In this document: one piece after another, positions 12,115 to 20,425 of the stretch
Layout of the letters: every line of letters begins with the position of its first letter
Numbering within the stretch: position 1 is the first letter of the stretch
Assembly: GCF_001421355.1 (NCBI RefSeq)
Contig: NZ_LMKC01000004.1
Coordinates: forward strand, 372,001-436,000
DNA from: Sphingomonas sp. Leaf9
Lineage (GTDB): Bacteria > Pseudomonadota > Alphaproteobacteria > Sphingomonadales > Sphingomonadaceae
DNA: 64,000 bases
Reading direction: 5' to 3'
Made by a program: the position numbers and the translations under genes
The notes under the pieces: generated by a model
Seen by the model: the letters and a program-made list of their open reading frames with translations, nothing else
Told to the model about the DNA's origin: nothing
Database searches by the model: none

Positions 12115-12723
12115 ATGACGACGAGTTCCAACGCCGCGACCCGACGGAAGCCGCGCGGCGTACCATCGCCGGCCGGCATCTTCCTGCGCGGGTTCGTAAA
12201 GCATCCGGTGATGGTCGGATCGGTCATCCCGTCGTCGAACAAGCTGATCCGCAAGATGCTGGCCCCGATCGACTGGGCCAATGCCAAGGTCGTGGTGGAA
12301 TATGGCCCCGGCGTCGGCACCTTTTGCCGCCCGATTTTGCAGCGTCTTGCGCCCGATGCGCAGCTGATCGTGATCGATACCAACCCCGACTTCATCGATT
12401 ATCTGAACGCGACAATCCTCGATTCGCGGTTCTCGGCCGTCCATGGATCGGCGGCGGACGTAGAACAGATCGTGGCGGACCATGGTCACCCCCATGCCGA
12501 TTACGTCCTGTCGGGCCTCCCGTTTTCCACGCTGCCGCCGGGCATCGGCGACCGGATCGCGGCGGCGACGCAGGCCGTGTTGCGGCCGGGCGGCGCGTTC
12601 CTCGTCTATCAGTTCAATCCGCGCGTGCGCGATTTTCTCGACCGGCAATTCGCGCGGATCGACCATGACATGGAATGGTGGAACGTACCCCCCGCCCAGC
12701 TTTGGTGGGCGTGGAAGGATTGA
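12115..12723 (+). CDS. Phospholipid N-methyltransferase-like SAM-dependent methyltransferase
   Basis: A 202-residue class I methyltransferase. After a short basic leader (MTTSSNAATRRKPRG), FLRGFVKHPVMVGSVIPSS precedes the SAM-binding motif VVEYGPGVGTFCRPIL (~60-75), then IVIDTNPDFIDYL and YVLSGLPFSTLPP. This order resembles the rRNA-adenine-dimethylase-like phospholipid N-methyltransferases (PmtA type) that methylate phosphatidylethanolamine towards phosphatidylcholine. The substrate is inferred from the family, not shown. ATG 12115 follows GAGGATTTGC. The PKS operon starts 38 bp downstream on the same strand, so a lipid-related link is possible. Confidence 0.8.
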   Translation: MTTSSNAATRRKPRGVPSPAGIFLRGFVKHPVMVGSVIPSSNKLIRKMLAPIDWANAKVVVEYGPGVGTFCRPILQRLAPDAQLIVIDTNPDFIDYLNATILDSRFSAVHGSAADVEQIVADHGHPHADYVLSGLPFSTLPPGIGDRIAAATQAVLRPGGAFLVYQFNPRVRDFLDRQFARIDHDMEWWNVPPAQLWWAWKD

Positions 12724-12761
12724 TCCGGTAGCATCCGGCTTGCCCGCGCGTTGATCGCCGG

Positions 12762-13841
12762 ATGACCCCACCCCCCGCACCCGTCGCCTGGCTCAATGCC
12801 GTGGCGACCGCGACCCCCTCGCACGATATTCACCACGCCTTTATCGGCTGGGCACGGCGTCGGTTGCCCGATCGGGAGGCGAAGCTGTTCGACCGGATGG
12901 TCGAGCGCGCCGGGATCGGCCATCGCTGGTCGGTGCTGCCGATCGGGGATGATGGCGGATCGCCGGTCGCGCCCGGCGGCTTCTATGCCGATGCGATGCC
13001 GGGCACCGCCGCGCGCATGACGATCTATGCCGATGCCGCGCCGACGCTGGCGATCGCCGCGATCGACGCGTTGGCGAACCGGGTGGCGCTGGACGGGATC
13101 ACCCATCTGGTCGTCGCCAGCTGCACCGGATTCGTGGCACCGGGCATTGACCAGATCATTGCGGCGCGCATCGGCCTGTCGCCGAAGGTCGAGCGGCTGC
13201 TGGTCGGGTTCATGGGTTGTTACGCCGCTGCCGCCGCGCTGCGCAGCGCCCGCCATATCGTCCGGTCGCAGCCCGAGGCGCGGGTGCTGGTCGTCACAGT
13301 CGAGCTGTCGACGCTGCACCTGCAACCCGCGACCACGCTGGAACCGCTGCTGGCCATGCTGCAGTTCGGCGACGGCGCTGCCGCTGCGCTGGTGACAAGC
13401 GAGGCGACGGGCTTTGCGATCGAGGCGCCGTTTGCCGCGACATTGCCTGATTCGGCGGCGCTGATCCGCTGGGACATTACCGATGCGGGCTTTGCGATGC
13501 ATTTGTCGGGCGAGGTACCGGGCCGAATCGCACACGCCCTGACCGATCCCGATTTCGCGAGCGCGGCGACCGGCGGGCGAGCGCTGTCGGAAGTCGACGG
13601 CTGGGCGGTCCATGCCGGCGGGCGGTCGATCCTCGATGCGGTGGAGCGCAGCCTGTCCTTATCGCCCGATGCGCTGGCAGCATCGCGTGCGGTACTGGCG
13701 GCCAATGGCAACATGTCGTCGGCGACGTTGATGTTCGTGCTGGCAGCGATGCTGGACGGGCCGCCGGTTCGAAACGGCATCGCGCTGGCGTTCGGTCCCG
13801 GTCTCGCTGCCGAAGGCTTCGGCTTTCGGAGCGCGCCATGA
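12762..13841 (+). CDS. Type III polyketide synthase (chalcone synthase-like)
   Basis: A 359-residue thiolase-fold enzyme with the full type III PKS triad: catalytic Cys153 in GFMGCYAAAAALR, His284 in VHAGGRSILDAVE and Asn317 in AANGNMSSATLMFVL. ASCTGFVAPGID and LQFGDGAAAAL are further family blocks, and the C-terminal GPGLAAEGFGF loop is intact. Such enzymes extend a starter CoA or ACP thioester with malonyl-CoA and cyclise it to pyrones, resorcinols or phloroglucinols. Starter and chain length cannot be read here. The stop overlaps the next gene's start by four bases, so PKS and methyltransferase are translationally coupled. Confidence 0.92.
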   Translation: MTPPPAPVAWLNAVATATPSHDIHHAFIGWARRRLPDREAKLFDRMVERAGIGHRWSVLPIGDDGGSPVAPGGFYADAMPGTAARMTIYADAAPTLAIAAIDALANRVALDGITHLVVASCTGFVAPGIDQIIAARIGLSPKVERLLVGFMGCYAAAAALRSARHIVRSQPEARVLVVTVELSTLHLQPATTLEPLLAMLQFGDGAAAALVTSEATGFAIEAPFAATLPDSAALIRWDITDAGFAMHLSGEVPGRIAHALTDPDFASAATGGRALSEVDGWAVHAGGRSILDAVERSLSLSPDALAASRAVLAANGNMSSATLMFVLAAMLDGPPVRNGIALAFGPGLAAEGFGFRSAP

Positions 13842-14524
13842 GTTTCCCCCGGTCGCACGCCGAAGAGGCAATGGACGATCCCGCGCTGCCGCCCGAAACC
13901 TATGCGGCGGTGCTGCGCGATCTGGCGCAGGTCAATGTGGTGACGATGGCGGCGCGGCCGACGCTGGCGTTCCTCGACAGCCTCGTATCACGGGGCGAGC
14001 GGCTGAAGCTGCTCGACGTCGGCTATGGCGATGGCGACATGCTGCGCCGGATCGCGCGGTGGGCGGGCAAGCGCGGGGTGGCGGCCGAGCTGGTCGGGAT
14101 CGACCTGAACCCGCGCAGCGAAGCGATTGCCCGTGCCGATACGCCGCACGACCTGCCGATCACCTATCGCACCGGCGACTATGCCGATCTGGCGGGTGAT
14201 GGATGGGATGTGATCGTCTCCAGCCTGGTCGCGCATCACATGACCCACCGACAGCTGGTCGCGTTTCTCCGCTTCATGGAGGCGGAATCGGCGCGTGGCT
14301 GGCTGGTCAACGACCTGCACCGCCACCGTTTCGCCCATCGCGGCTATCCGCTGCTGGCGATGGTGCTGCGCTGGCACCCGATCGTTCGCGCCGACGGTAC
14401 GCTGTCGATCGCGCGCTCCTATCGCCCCGACGAATGGCCGCCGATCCTTGGCGAGGCGGGAGTCGACGGGGCCGAGGTGCGGCGGCACTTTCCGTTCCGG
14501 CTATGCGTCGAACGCCGGCGCTGA
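13838..14524 (+). CDS. SAM-dependent methyltransferase of the type III PKS operon
   Basis: A 228-residue class I methyltransferase with LLDVGYGDGDMLRRIARWA (motif I, ~65-83), VGIDLNPRSEAIA (acidic ribose-binding segment) and DVIVSSLVAHHMTHRQLVAFL. It overlaps the PKS by ATGA and the following FAD enzyme by 22 bp. By analogy with known type III PKS operons it probably methylates a hydroxyl or ring carbon of the polyketide. The C-terminal part (RHRFAHRGYPLLAMVLRWHPIV) is hydrophobic and may touch a lipid-like substrate; that is inference. Confidence 0.87.
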   Translation: MSFPRSHAEEAMDDPALPPETYAAVLRDLAQVNVVTMAARPTLAFLDSLVSRGERLKLLDVGYGDGDMLRRIARWAGKRGVAAELVGIDLNPRSEAIARADTPHDLPITYRTGDYADLAGDGWDVIVSSLVAHHMTHRQLVAFLRFMEAESARGWLVNDLHRHRFAHRGYPLLAMVLRWHPIVRADGTLSIARSYRPDEWPPILGEAGVDGAEVRRHFPFRLCVERRR

Positions 14525-15618
14525 TCGCGGGCGGCGGCCCGGCGGGGTCGGTCGCCGCGCTGCTGCTGGCACAGGGCGGTGCCCAGCCGCTGGTGCTGGA
14601 GCGATCGCGTAGGTCCCAGGACGCGCTGTGCGGCGGGTTCCTGTCGTGGCGCACGCTCGAATCGCTGGCTAGCGTCGGGATCGATCCGGCAAGGCTGGGC
14701 GGCCATGTCGTGCGTCGGGTCGTGCTGTTCACCGCCAGAGGCCGCGCCGAATCGTCCCTGCCCGCCCCCGCCATCGGTCTGTCGCGGCTGCGACTCGATG
14801 CGCTGTTGCTGGATGCTGCGCGCAATGCCGGTGCGGGGGTCGAGCGCGGGGTGACGATTCGGTCGGCGGAGGGCACTACGCTCCACACCGGCGACGGCGC
14901 TGACGTGACGGGTGAGACGCTGTTCCTCGCCACCGGCAAGCACGACCTGCGCGGGGCGATGCGCGATGCGGTGGTCGGCGACGATCCGGCGATGGGCGTG
15001 CGCGTCCGGCTCGCCCCGCATCCGTCGCTCACCCGGCTGGTCGGTGATGCGATCGAACTGCACGCCTTTGCCGGGGGCTATGGCGGGCTGGTGCTTCAGG
15101 AGGATGGCAGTGCAAACCTGTGCATGGCGCTGCGCCGGTCGCGCCTCAAGGCGGCGGGCGACCTGCCCGCGCTGCTGCGGGTGCTGGGCGACGAATTGCC
15201 GGCACTGGGCGAGCGGCTCGCGCATATGGGGGCCACGCCCGCGATCGATGCCATCGCCAACGTCCCCTATGGCTGGCGCGCGGCGGGTACCGTGCCCGGT
15301 GTCTATCGGCTTGGCGATCAGGCCGGGGTGATCCCGTCGCTGGCCGGCGAAGGCATGGGCATCGCCATCGCCAGCGCGATTCGCGCGGCGCGGCAGTGGC
15401 AGGCGCAGGGGCCGGCGGGGGCGCCGGTATTCCAGCAGGCATTGCGCGGGCGGCTGCACCGCCCGATCGCGATCGCCGGGCTGCTCAGGACGCTGGCCGA
15501 ACATCCCGCGACCCACCCGCTGCTGCTGGTCGGTGGGCGGATCGCGCCGCTGGTGGCCATGGCCGCGCGCTGGACCCGGATCGATTCCGTCAGCCGCCGT
15601 TCATCGCGGCCCGCCTAG
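14503..15618 (+). CDS. FAD-dependent oxidoreductase of the type III PKS operon
   Basis: A 371-residue flavoprotein of the geranylgeranyl reductase / aromatic hydroxylase superfamily. The dinucleotide-binding motif is LIAGGGPAGSVAALLLAQGG (~7-26), followed by LVLERSR, CGGFLSWRTLESL and a second FAD segment YRLGDQAGVIPSLAGEGMGIAIASAI. It would oxidise, hydroxylate or reduce the polyketide product. ATG 14503 lies inside the methyltransferase frame, a 22-bp overlap that suggests coupling. It is the last gene of the three-gene operon; PBP1A follows after 75 bp. Confidence 0.88.
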   Translation: MRRTPALIAGGGPAGSVAALLLAQGGAQPLVLERSRRSQDALCGGFLSWRTLESLASVGIDPARLGGHVVRRVVLFTARGRAESSLPAPAIGLSRLRLDALLLDAARNAGAGVERGVTIRSAEGTTLHTGDGADVTGETLFLATGKHDLRGAMRDAVVGDDPAMGVRVRLAPHPSLTRLVGDAIELHAFAGGYGGLVLQEDGSANLCMALRRSRLKAAGDLPALLRVLGDELPALGERLAHMGATPAIDAIANVPYGWRAAGTVPGVYRLGDQAGVIPSLAGEGMGIAIASAIRAARQWQAQGPAGAPVFQQALRGRLHRPIAIAGLLRTLAEHPATHPLLLVGGRIAPLVAMAARWTRIDSVSRRSSRPA

Positions 15619-15693
15619 CGCGCGCCATTCCCAATGCGCCGTGCGTCCGGGGCTTGTGCCGCCGGGGGCCGGCGCGGTATCCGGCGCATTCCC

Positions 15694-17853
15694 ATGGCAC
15701 GCACTCCCCAAAGCCCGCAGAAGCGGCCCACCGCCGCCCGTTCCCGCTGGTGGCGCATCCTGCGCTGGGTGCTGGGGATCGGGGTGGGCGTCGCGGTGCT
15801 GGGCGCGATCGCGCTGATCGTCGCGGTCTATAACGCCAAATCGAACCTGCCGAGCTTCGGCCAGCTCAAATCTTCGCCCAACGGACAGATGATCCGCGTG
15901 CGCGCAGCGGACGGGTCGATCCTCGTCTCGTTGGGGCCGAGCTATGGCGAATGGATCCCCTATGCCCAGATCCCGGCGGCGATGCGCGACGCGATGGTGT
16001 CGGTCGAGGATCGCCGCTTCCGCTCGCATCTGGGCGTCGATCCGGTAGCGCTGGCCCGCATCACCAAGTTCGCGATCGAGACGCGCGGCACCGGGCGCCG
16101 GTTGCAGGGCGCATCGACCATCACGCAACAGGTCGCGCGCACCATCTTCCTGTCGAACAGCTACACGGTCGGGCGCAAATTCCGCGAGATCATCCTGGCG
16201 CTGGCGCTGGAGCGGAAGTTCACCAAGAACCAGATCCTCGAGCTGTATCTGAACAAGGTCTATTTCGGCGGCGGGGCATATGGGATCGACGCGGCGTCAC
16301 GGCGCTTCTTCAACCATCCCGCGACCAGCCTGTCGCTGTCGGAATCGGCGGTCATCGCGGGTCTGGTAAAGGCCCCGTCGCGCTATTCGCCGACCGCCGA
16401 TGCCGAGGCCGCCGTCGGCCGTGCGGGCGTCGTGCTGAAGCTGATGCAGGAAACCGGCGCGATCACCGCCAGCCAGGCGATGGATGCCGATCCGCAGGCG
16501 ATCAAGCTGGCCCCCGAGCCGCAGCAGAACAGCGTGCGCTATTTCACCGACTGGGCGCTGCCGCAGCTCGAAACACTGATCGACGAAACCGAAGCGCCGC
16601 TGGACGTGTGGACCACGCTCGACCCGGCGATGCAGAAGAGCGCCGACACCGCGATCCGCGCCAATGCCCCGGCCGGGGTGCAGGGCGCGCTGGTCGCGCT
16701 CGACCGCGATGGCGCGGTGCGCGCCATGGTCGGGGGCAAGGATTATGTCTCGTCGATCTACAACCGCGCGACGCAGGCGACGCGCCAGCCGGGATCGGCG
16801 TGGAAGCTGTTCGTGTATCTGGCCGCGCTGGAAGCGGGGATGAACCCCGACAGCCAGGTCAACGACGCGCCGATCACCATCGACGGGTGGAGCCCGCGCA
16901 ACAGTTCGCGGCGGTTCAGCGGGCAGGTATCGCTGCGCACCGCCTTTGCCTATTCGCTCAACACCGTGTCGGCGCGGCTGGGGCAGGAGGTCGGCTTTGC
17001 GACCGTCGCCGACATGGCGCGGCGCTTTGGCATCACGACGCCAGTCAACACGAAGCCGGCGATGGTGCTGGGCACGTCCGACGTGCGACTGCTCGACCTG
17101 ACCCGGGCCTATGCCTCGGTCGCGAGCGGCGGGACGGCGGTCGCCCCCTACGGCATCACCCGCGTCACCGCCAACAGCCAAGTGATCTACCAGCATCAGG
17201 TCGACAACTCGCGCGTGCTGGTCGCCCCCTATGTCGCGCAGCAGATGACCGACCTGCTGCAGACCGCGGTCAATACCGGCACCGGCCGCGCGGCACAGAT
17301 CGGGCGCCCGGTCGCGGGCAAGACCGGCACGACCACCTCGTACAAGGACGGCTGGTTCATGGGCTTTTCGTCGGGCATCACCACCGGCGTGTGGATGGGC
17401 CGCGACGATGCGAAGGCCGTCACCGGGTTGCAGGGCGGCACCGCCCCTGCCCGCGCCTTCGCCGCATTCATGCGGCAGGCGGTGGCGAACCGCCCGGTCG
17501 AGGAATTCAATACCAAGGTGACGCTGCCCGAATGGCAGGAGGAGCCGGACGCGGAGAGCTATTACGGCGCGCCCGACGACCGGGTCTATGTCGATCCCGA
17601 CGGCAATCCGGTCGAACAGCCGGGCGCAACCCCGCCCGACGCCCCGACCGACGATGGCGACGAGACGATCCCGCCGCCGCAGCAGCAGCGCGCGCCCGAC
17701 GAACAGCTCGACCAGGAATGGATCGACCGTGCGCTCGGCCGGGGACAGCGGCCCGACCAGCCGGTTCCGGCGCAGCGCCGCCCGGCCCCCGATCGCCGCC
17801 AGCCGCCGCCGGCCGACCGTTATCCCGAAGAGGACGCCCGCCCGTACCAGTGA
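15694..17853 (+). CDS. Bifunctional penicillin-binding protein 1A (transglycosylase/transpeptidase)
   Basis: A 719-residue class A PBP. A basic N-terminus precedes one membrane helix (~24-46). The glycosyltransferase domain (~60-240) shows EDRRFRSHLGVDP (catalytic Glu), GASTITQQVART and LERKFTKNQILELYLNKVYFGGGAYG. The transpeptidase domain (~320-610) has SAWK (Ser368-Lys371), SLN in AYSLNTVSA and KTGTT (Lys543). It polymerises lipid II and cross-links peptidoglycan in the periplasm. The last ~100 residues are rich in Pro, Gln and Asp and are probably unstructured. ATG 15694 begins MARTPQSPQKRP; a start at 15634 is possible but adds an unlikely Gly-rich leader. The 3' end overlaps the convergent YgjP gene by 34 bp. 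Confidence 0.94.
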   Translation: MARTPQSPQKRPTAARSRWWRILRWVLGIGVGVAVLGAIALIVAVYNAKSNLPSFGQLKSSPNGQMIRVRAADGSILVSLGPSYGEWIPYAQIPAAMRDAMVSVEDRRFRSHLGVDPVALARITKFAIETRGTGRRLQGASTITQQVARTIFLSNSYTVGRKFREIILALALERKFTKNQILELYLNKVYFGGGAYGIDAASRRFFNHPATSLSLSESAVIAGLVKAPSRYSPTADAEAAVGRAGVVLKLMQETGAITASQAMDADPQAIKLAPEPQQNSVRYFTDWALPQLETLIDETEAPLDVWTTLDPAMQKSADTAIRANAPAGVQGALVALDRDGAVRAMVGGKDYVSSIYNRATQATRQPGSAWKLFVYLAALEAGMNPDSQVNDAPITIDGWSPRNSSRRFSGQVSLRTAFAYSLNTVSARLGQEVGFATVADMARRFGITTPVNTKPAMVLGTSDVRLLDLTRAYASVASGGTAVAPYGITRVTANSQVIYQHQVDNSRVLVAPYVAQQMTDLLQTAVNTGTGRAAQIGRPVAGKTGTTTSYKDGWFMGFSSGITTGVWMGRDDAKAVTGLQGGTAPARAFAAFMRQAVANRPVEEFNTKVTLPEWQEEPDAESYYGAPDDRVYVDPDGNPVEQPGATPPDAPTDDGDETIPPPQQQRAPDEQLDQEWIDRALGRGQRPDQPVPAQRRPAPDRRQPPPADRYPEEDARPYQ

Positions 17854-18614
17854 AGCGCGGCACCCTCCGCACGTAACCAGCGGCGGGAGTCGTCGGGGTC
17901 GCCCTCGAACAGGTCGGCGACCAGCGCGTGGAATTCGGGGCCGTGGTGCATGTGGACGCGGTGCGCGACCTCATGTGCCACGGTCGCGCGACGGACGAAG
18001 CCGGGGGCGAGCAGCAGCCGCCAGCTATAGCGGATCGTGCCGTCGCCGCTGCAACTTCCCCAGCGCGCCTTCGGATCGCCGATCGCGACCTTGGCGACGG
18101 TGACGCCGGCCTTGGCGGCATAGTGCGCGGTGTCTTCGGTTAGAAGGCGCAAGGCTTCGCGTTTGAGCCAGCGTTCGATGCGGACGGGGAATTGGTCAAG
18201 CGGGCCGCCGCCGACAAGCATCCATTCGTCATCCGCCCCCGTATCCCCGCGCAGGCGGGGATCCAGAGCGCCAATCGCTGACGGTGGTTCCGCTTGGCCC
18301 TGGGCCCCCGCCTGCGCGGGGGCACGGCTTGGCTGGGGCACGAACTGCACCGTCCGTGTCGCCCCCTCCCGCCATATCAGCCGCACCGCGCGATCCGCGA
18401 CCGGAACCACCGCACCATCGACGAACGGTCGCCCCATGGGCAGCTTCGCGCGCTGCGCCGCGATCCAGTCGGCCTTTTCACCGGCCCATGCTACCGCCTT
18501 GGCCAGCGCCATGCGCTTCGGCACGGTCAGGCGCACGCGGCCGGTGGCCGGATCGACCGACAGCCGCGCGACGCGGGCGCGGGGGTGGCGGACGACCTCC
18601 AACCCGTCAATCAC
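17820..18614 (-). CDS. YgjP-like M48-type zinc metallopeptidase with an in-frame repeat insertion
   Basis: A 264-residue SprT/YgjP-type protein with the zinc site HEVAH (H214, E215, H218) followed by HMHHGPEFH, and the upstream WGSCSGDGTIRYSWRLLLAP block. N-terminal residues (VVRHPRARVARLSVDPATGRVRLTVPKRM) match the family. Residues ~97-125 (RAPAQAGAQGQAEPPSAIG and on to ALDPRLRGDT) are encoded by an 87-bp palindromic repeat and have no place in the family fold; they fall in a loop just before the conserved GGPLDQFPVRIERWLKREAL. Substrate unknown. Start overlaps the YcgN stop by four bases (ATGA), so it is the last gene of a three-gene operon. Confidence 0.88.
   Translation of the reverse strand: MIDGLEVVRHPRARVARLSVDPATGRVRLTVPKRMALAKAVAWAGEKADWIAAQRAKLPMGRPFVDGAVVPVADRAVRLIWREGATRTVQFVPQPSRAPAQAGAQGQAEPPSAIGALDPRLRGDTGADDEWMLVGGGPLDQFPVRIERWLKREALRLLTEDTAHYAAKAGVTVAKVAIGDPKARWGSCSGDGTIRYSWRLLLAPGFVRRATVAHEVAHRVHMHHGPEFHALVADLFEGDPDDSRRWLRAEGAALHWYGRASSSG
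18241..18327. repeat. 87-bp palindromic element inserted in frame inside the YgjP gene
   Basis: Outer arms CCCCGCGCAGGCGGGG (18245-18260) and CCCCCGCCTGCGCGGGGG (18305-18322) are inverted copies, with CCAGAGCGCCAA and GGCCCTGGG inside. Its length is 29 codons exactly, so the host gene stays open. A sister copy lies between aroE and coaE at 48615-48700, sharing both arms and the AGAGCGCC and GGCCCTGG inner blocks. Confidence 0.85.
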
Positions 18615-19045
18615 AGCGTCCGGTCGGTCAGGTGATGTTCGAGGTCGCCGACGTCGTTTTCCGACACCGTCCAGCCGCGCGTCGACTGGCCGGCGGCATG
18701 CACGCTCTCCCGGTCGCCGCTGTTCAGGTAATGCCAGTCGGGCAAGGGCTTGCCTTCATTACGCAACCGATAGGCGCAGGTGGAGGGCAGCCATTCGATA
18801 TCGCCGACATTGCGCGCGTTCAGCCGGACGCATTCGGGGACGTAGGCGTGGCGGTGGCGATAGTCGCTGCACTGGCCCATGCGTCGGTCGAGCAGCTTGC
18901 ATGCGACATTGGTCGCATGAATCTCGCCGGTGTCTTCATCCTCCAGCTTGTGCAGGCAGCATTTTCCGCAGCCGTCGCACAGCGCCTCCCACTGCGCACG
19001 GTCGAGCGCGGCAAGCGGCAGGTCCTCCCAGAAGCGCCCGCTCAC
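18611..19045 (-). CDS. YcgN-family cysteine cluster protein (UPF0260)
   Basis: A 144-residue protein starting with GTG as MSGRFWEDLPLAALDRAQWEALCDG. It carries the family's cysteine cluster CDGCGKCCLHKLED and further cysteines in NVACKLLDRRMGQCSDY, YVPECVRL and PSTCAYRL, a pattern suggesting metal or iron-sulfur binding. The biochemical role of the family is not established. GTG 19045 is chosen because it overlaps the SCO1 gene's stop (GTGA), the usual coupling in this operon; a GTG at 19054 is three codons upstream. Confidence 0.88.
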   Translation of the reverse strand: MSGRFWEDLPLAALDRAQWEALCDGCGKCCLHKLEDEDTGEIHATNVACKLLDRRMGQCSDYRHRHAYVPECVRLNARNVGDIEWLPSTCAYRLRNEGKPLPDWHYLNSGDRESVHAAGQSTRGWTVSENDVGDLEHHLTDRTL

Positions 19046-19635
19046 CGGACCCACTTCTTCAGCTCGGCGGCGACCGCCTCGCCGCTTTCGTCCTGCGGCA
19101 ACAGCGCGACCGGCTGGCCCTTCGGGTCCATCAGGATTGCGGTGCGGCTATGGTCCATCAGATATTCGGTGGCACCGGGCGACTGCTGTTTGGCATAGGT
19201 CACGCCGTACGCCCGCGCGGCATCAGCGATCGCCTGCGCGCTACCGGTGAGGCCCACCATACGCGGGTGGAAGGCGGAGACGAATTTCCCGACCACCGCC
19301 GGCGTATCGCGTTCGGGATCGACCGTGATGAAGATCGGCACGACCTTCGCGCCAAGCTCCGGCTCCTCGCCCTCGAACGCCTTCACGCCCGCCGCGATAT
19401 TCTGCACATCGACCGGGCAGACATCGGGGCAATAGGTATAGCCGAAATACATGATCCGCCATTTGCCGGCGAAATCGGTATCGCGCACCACCTTGCCCGC
19501 CGAATCGGTCAGCACGAACGGCCCGCCGATCCGTGCGCCGGCCAGCGGCGGCGTGGCGGCCGGTTCGGGCGCCCCCCCGCAAGCGGCAAGGGCCAGCGCG
19601 AGCGCCGGGGCAAGGGTACGCAGGATGCTGTTCAT
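19042..19635 (-). CDS. SCO1/SenC-family copper/thiol protein, lipoprotein
   Basis: A 197-residue thioredoxin-fold protein. The N-terminus MNSILRTLAPALALALAAC is a lipoprotein signal with lipobox LAAC. The copper/redox motif CPDVC in GYTYCPDVCPVDVQNIAAG and the downstream histidine in LMDHSRTAILMD are those of SCO proteins, which help load copper into cytochrome c oxidase. It would be anchored on the periplasmic side of a membrane. An in-frame ATG at 19650 would add five residues. First gene of the SCO1-YcgN-YgjP operon. Confidence 0.92.
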   Translation of the reverse strand: MNSILRTLAPALALALAACGGAPEPAATPPLAGARIGGPFVLTDSAGKVVRDTDFAGKWRIMYFGYTYCPDVCPVDVQNIAAGVKAFEGEEPELGAKVVPIFITVDPERDTPAVVGKFVSAFHPRMVGLTGSAQAIADAARAYGVTYAKQQSPGATEYLMDHSRTAILMDPKGQPVALLPQDESGEAVAAELKKWVR

Positions 19636-19703
19636 GGTGTTGCCAGCCATGATCTGATAGGCGACGCCTTGCAAGCCACGTCACGTCCTTTGGAGCTTCC
19701 CCC

Positions 19704-20300
19704 ATGTCCGTCCTCCGCCTCGCCCTCGCCGCCGCGCTGATGCTGCCCGCTGCGGCGCACGCGCAGCAGATGTCGCCGGGCTATCTGTTCCTGAAGGCGA
19801 TCCGCGACGAGGACGGCAACAAGGTCAACGATATTCTCGGCCAGCCCGGCCAGACGATCATCAATACCAAGGACCGCTCGACCGGCGAGGGCGCGCTGCA
19901 CATCGTCGCGAAGAACGGAAACCTGACCTATCTCCGCTTCCTGCTGGCGAAGGGCGCGAACCCGAACCTGCAGGACAATCGCGGTAACACGCCCGCGCTG
20001 CTGGCGGTCGAATCGGGGGCGGTCGAGGCGATCAACGCGCTGGCCGCGCGCAATGCGAACCTGAACCTGGGGAACAGCAGCGGCGAAACCCCGCTGATCC
20101 GCGCGGTACAGCTGCGCAACCTCGACATGGTGCGCACGCTGATCGCCGCCGGGGCCAATCCCGACCAGGCCGACGTGATGGCCGGCATGTCGGCGCGCGA
20201 TTATGCCAAGCGCGACACCCGCACGCCGGCGCTGCTCAAGCTGCTGGACGAAACGCCGGCGAAGAAGCCCAAGGCGGCGGTGGCGGGGCCGCGGTTCTGA
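19704..20300 (+). CDS. Exported ankyrin-repeat protein
   Basis: A 198-residue protein with a signal peptide (MSVLRLALAAALMLPAAAHA, cleavage near AHA-QQ) and three to four ankyrin repeats (~60-165): GEGALHIVAKNGNLTYLRFLL, GNTPALLAVESGAVEAINAL, GETPLIRAVQLRNLDMVRTLI. The C-terminal tail is rich in Lys, Pro and Ala. Ankyrin repeats bind other proteins; the partner is unknown and the protein is probably periplasmic. It diverges from the SCO1 gene and converges on ssb, with a terminator between. Confidence 0.88.
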   Translation: MSVLRLALAAALMLPAAAHAQQMSPGYLFLKAIRDEDGNKVNDILGQPGQTIINTKDRSTGEGALHIVAKNGNLTYLRFLLAKGANPNLQDNRGNTPALLAVESGAVEAINALAARNANLNLGNSSGETPLIRAVQLRNLDMVRTLIAAGANPDQADVMAGMSARDYAKRDTRTPALLKLLDETPAKKPKAAVAGPRF

Positions 20301-20363
20301 CACGGTTTCCCACAAGGTTATCCACAGGCTGATCCACCGGGTCGCGAGCCGATCCAGCCAACG

Positions 20364-20403
20364 AAAACGGCCCGCCTTCCCATCGGAAAGCGGGCCGTTT
20401 TCC
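20364..20403. terminator. Bidirectional Rho-independent terminator
   Basis: AAAACGGCCCGC (20364-20375) and GCGGGCCGTTTT (20390-20401) are perfect inverted arms with a short loop that itself pairs partly (TTCC/GGAA). The T and A runs on the two sides let it stop transcription of both the ankyrin gene (+) and ssb (-). Confidence 0.88.
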
Positions 20404-20425
20404 TGTCGCCGAGGGTAACGGGCGA

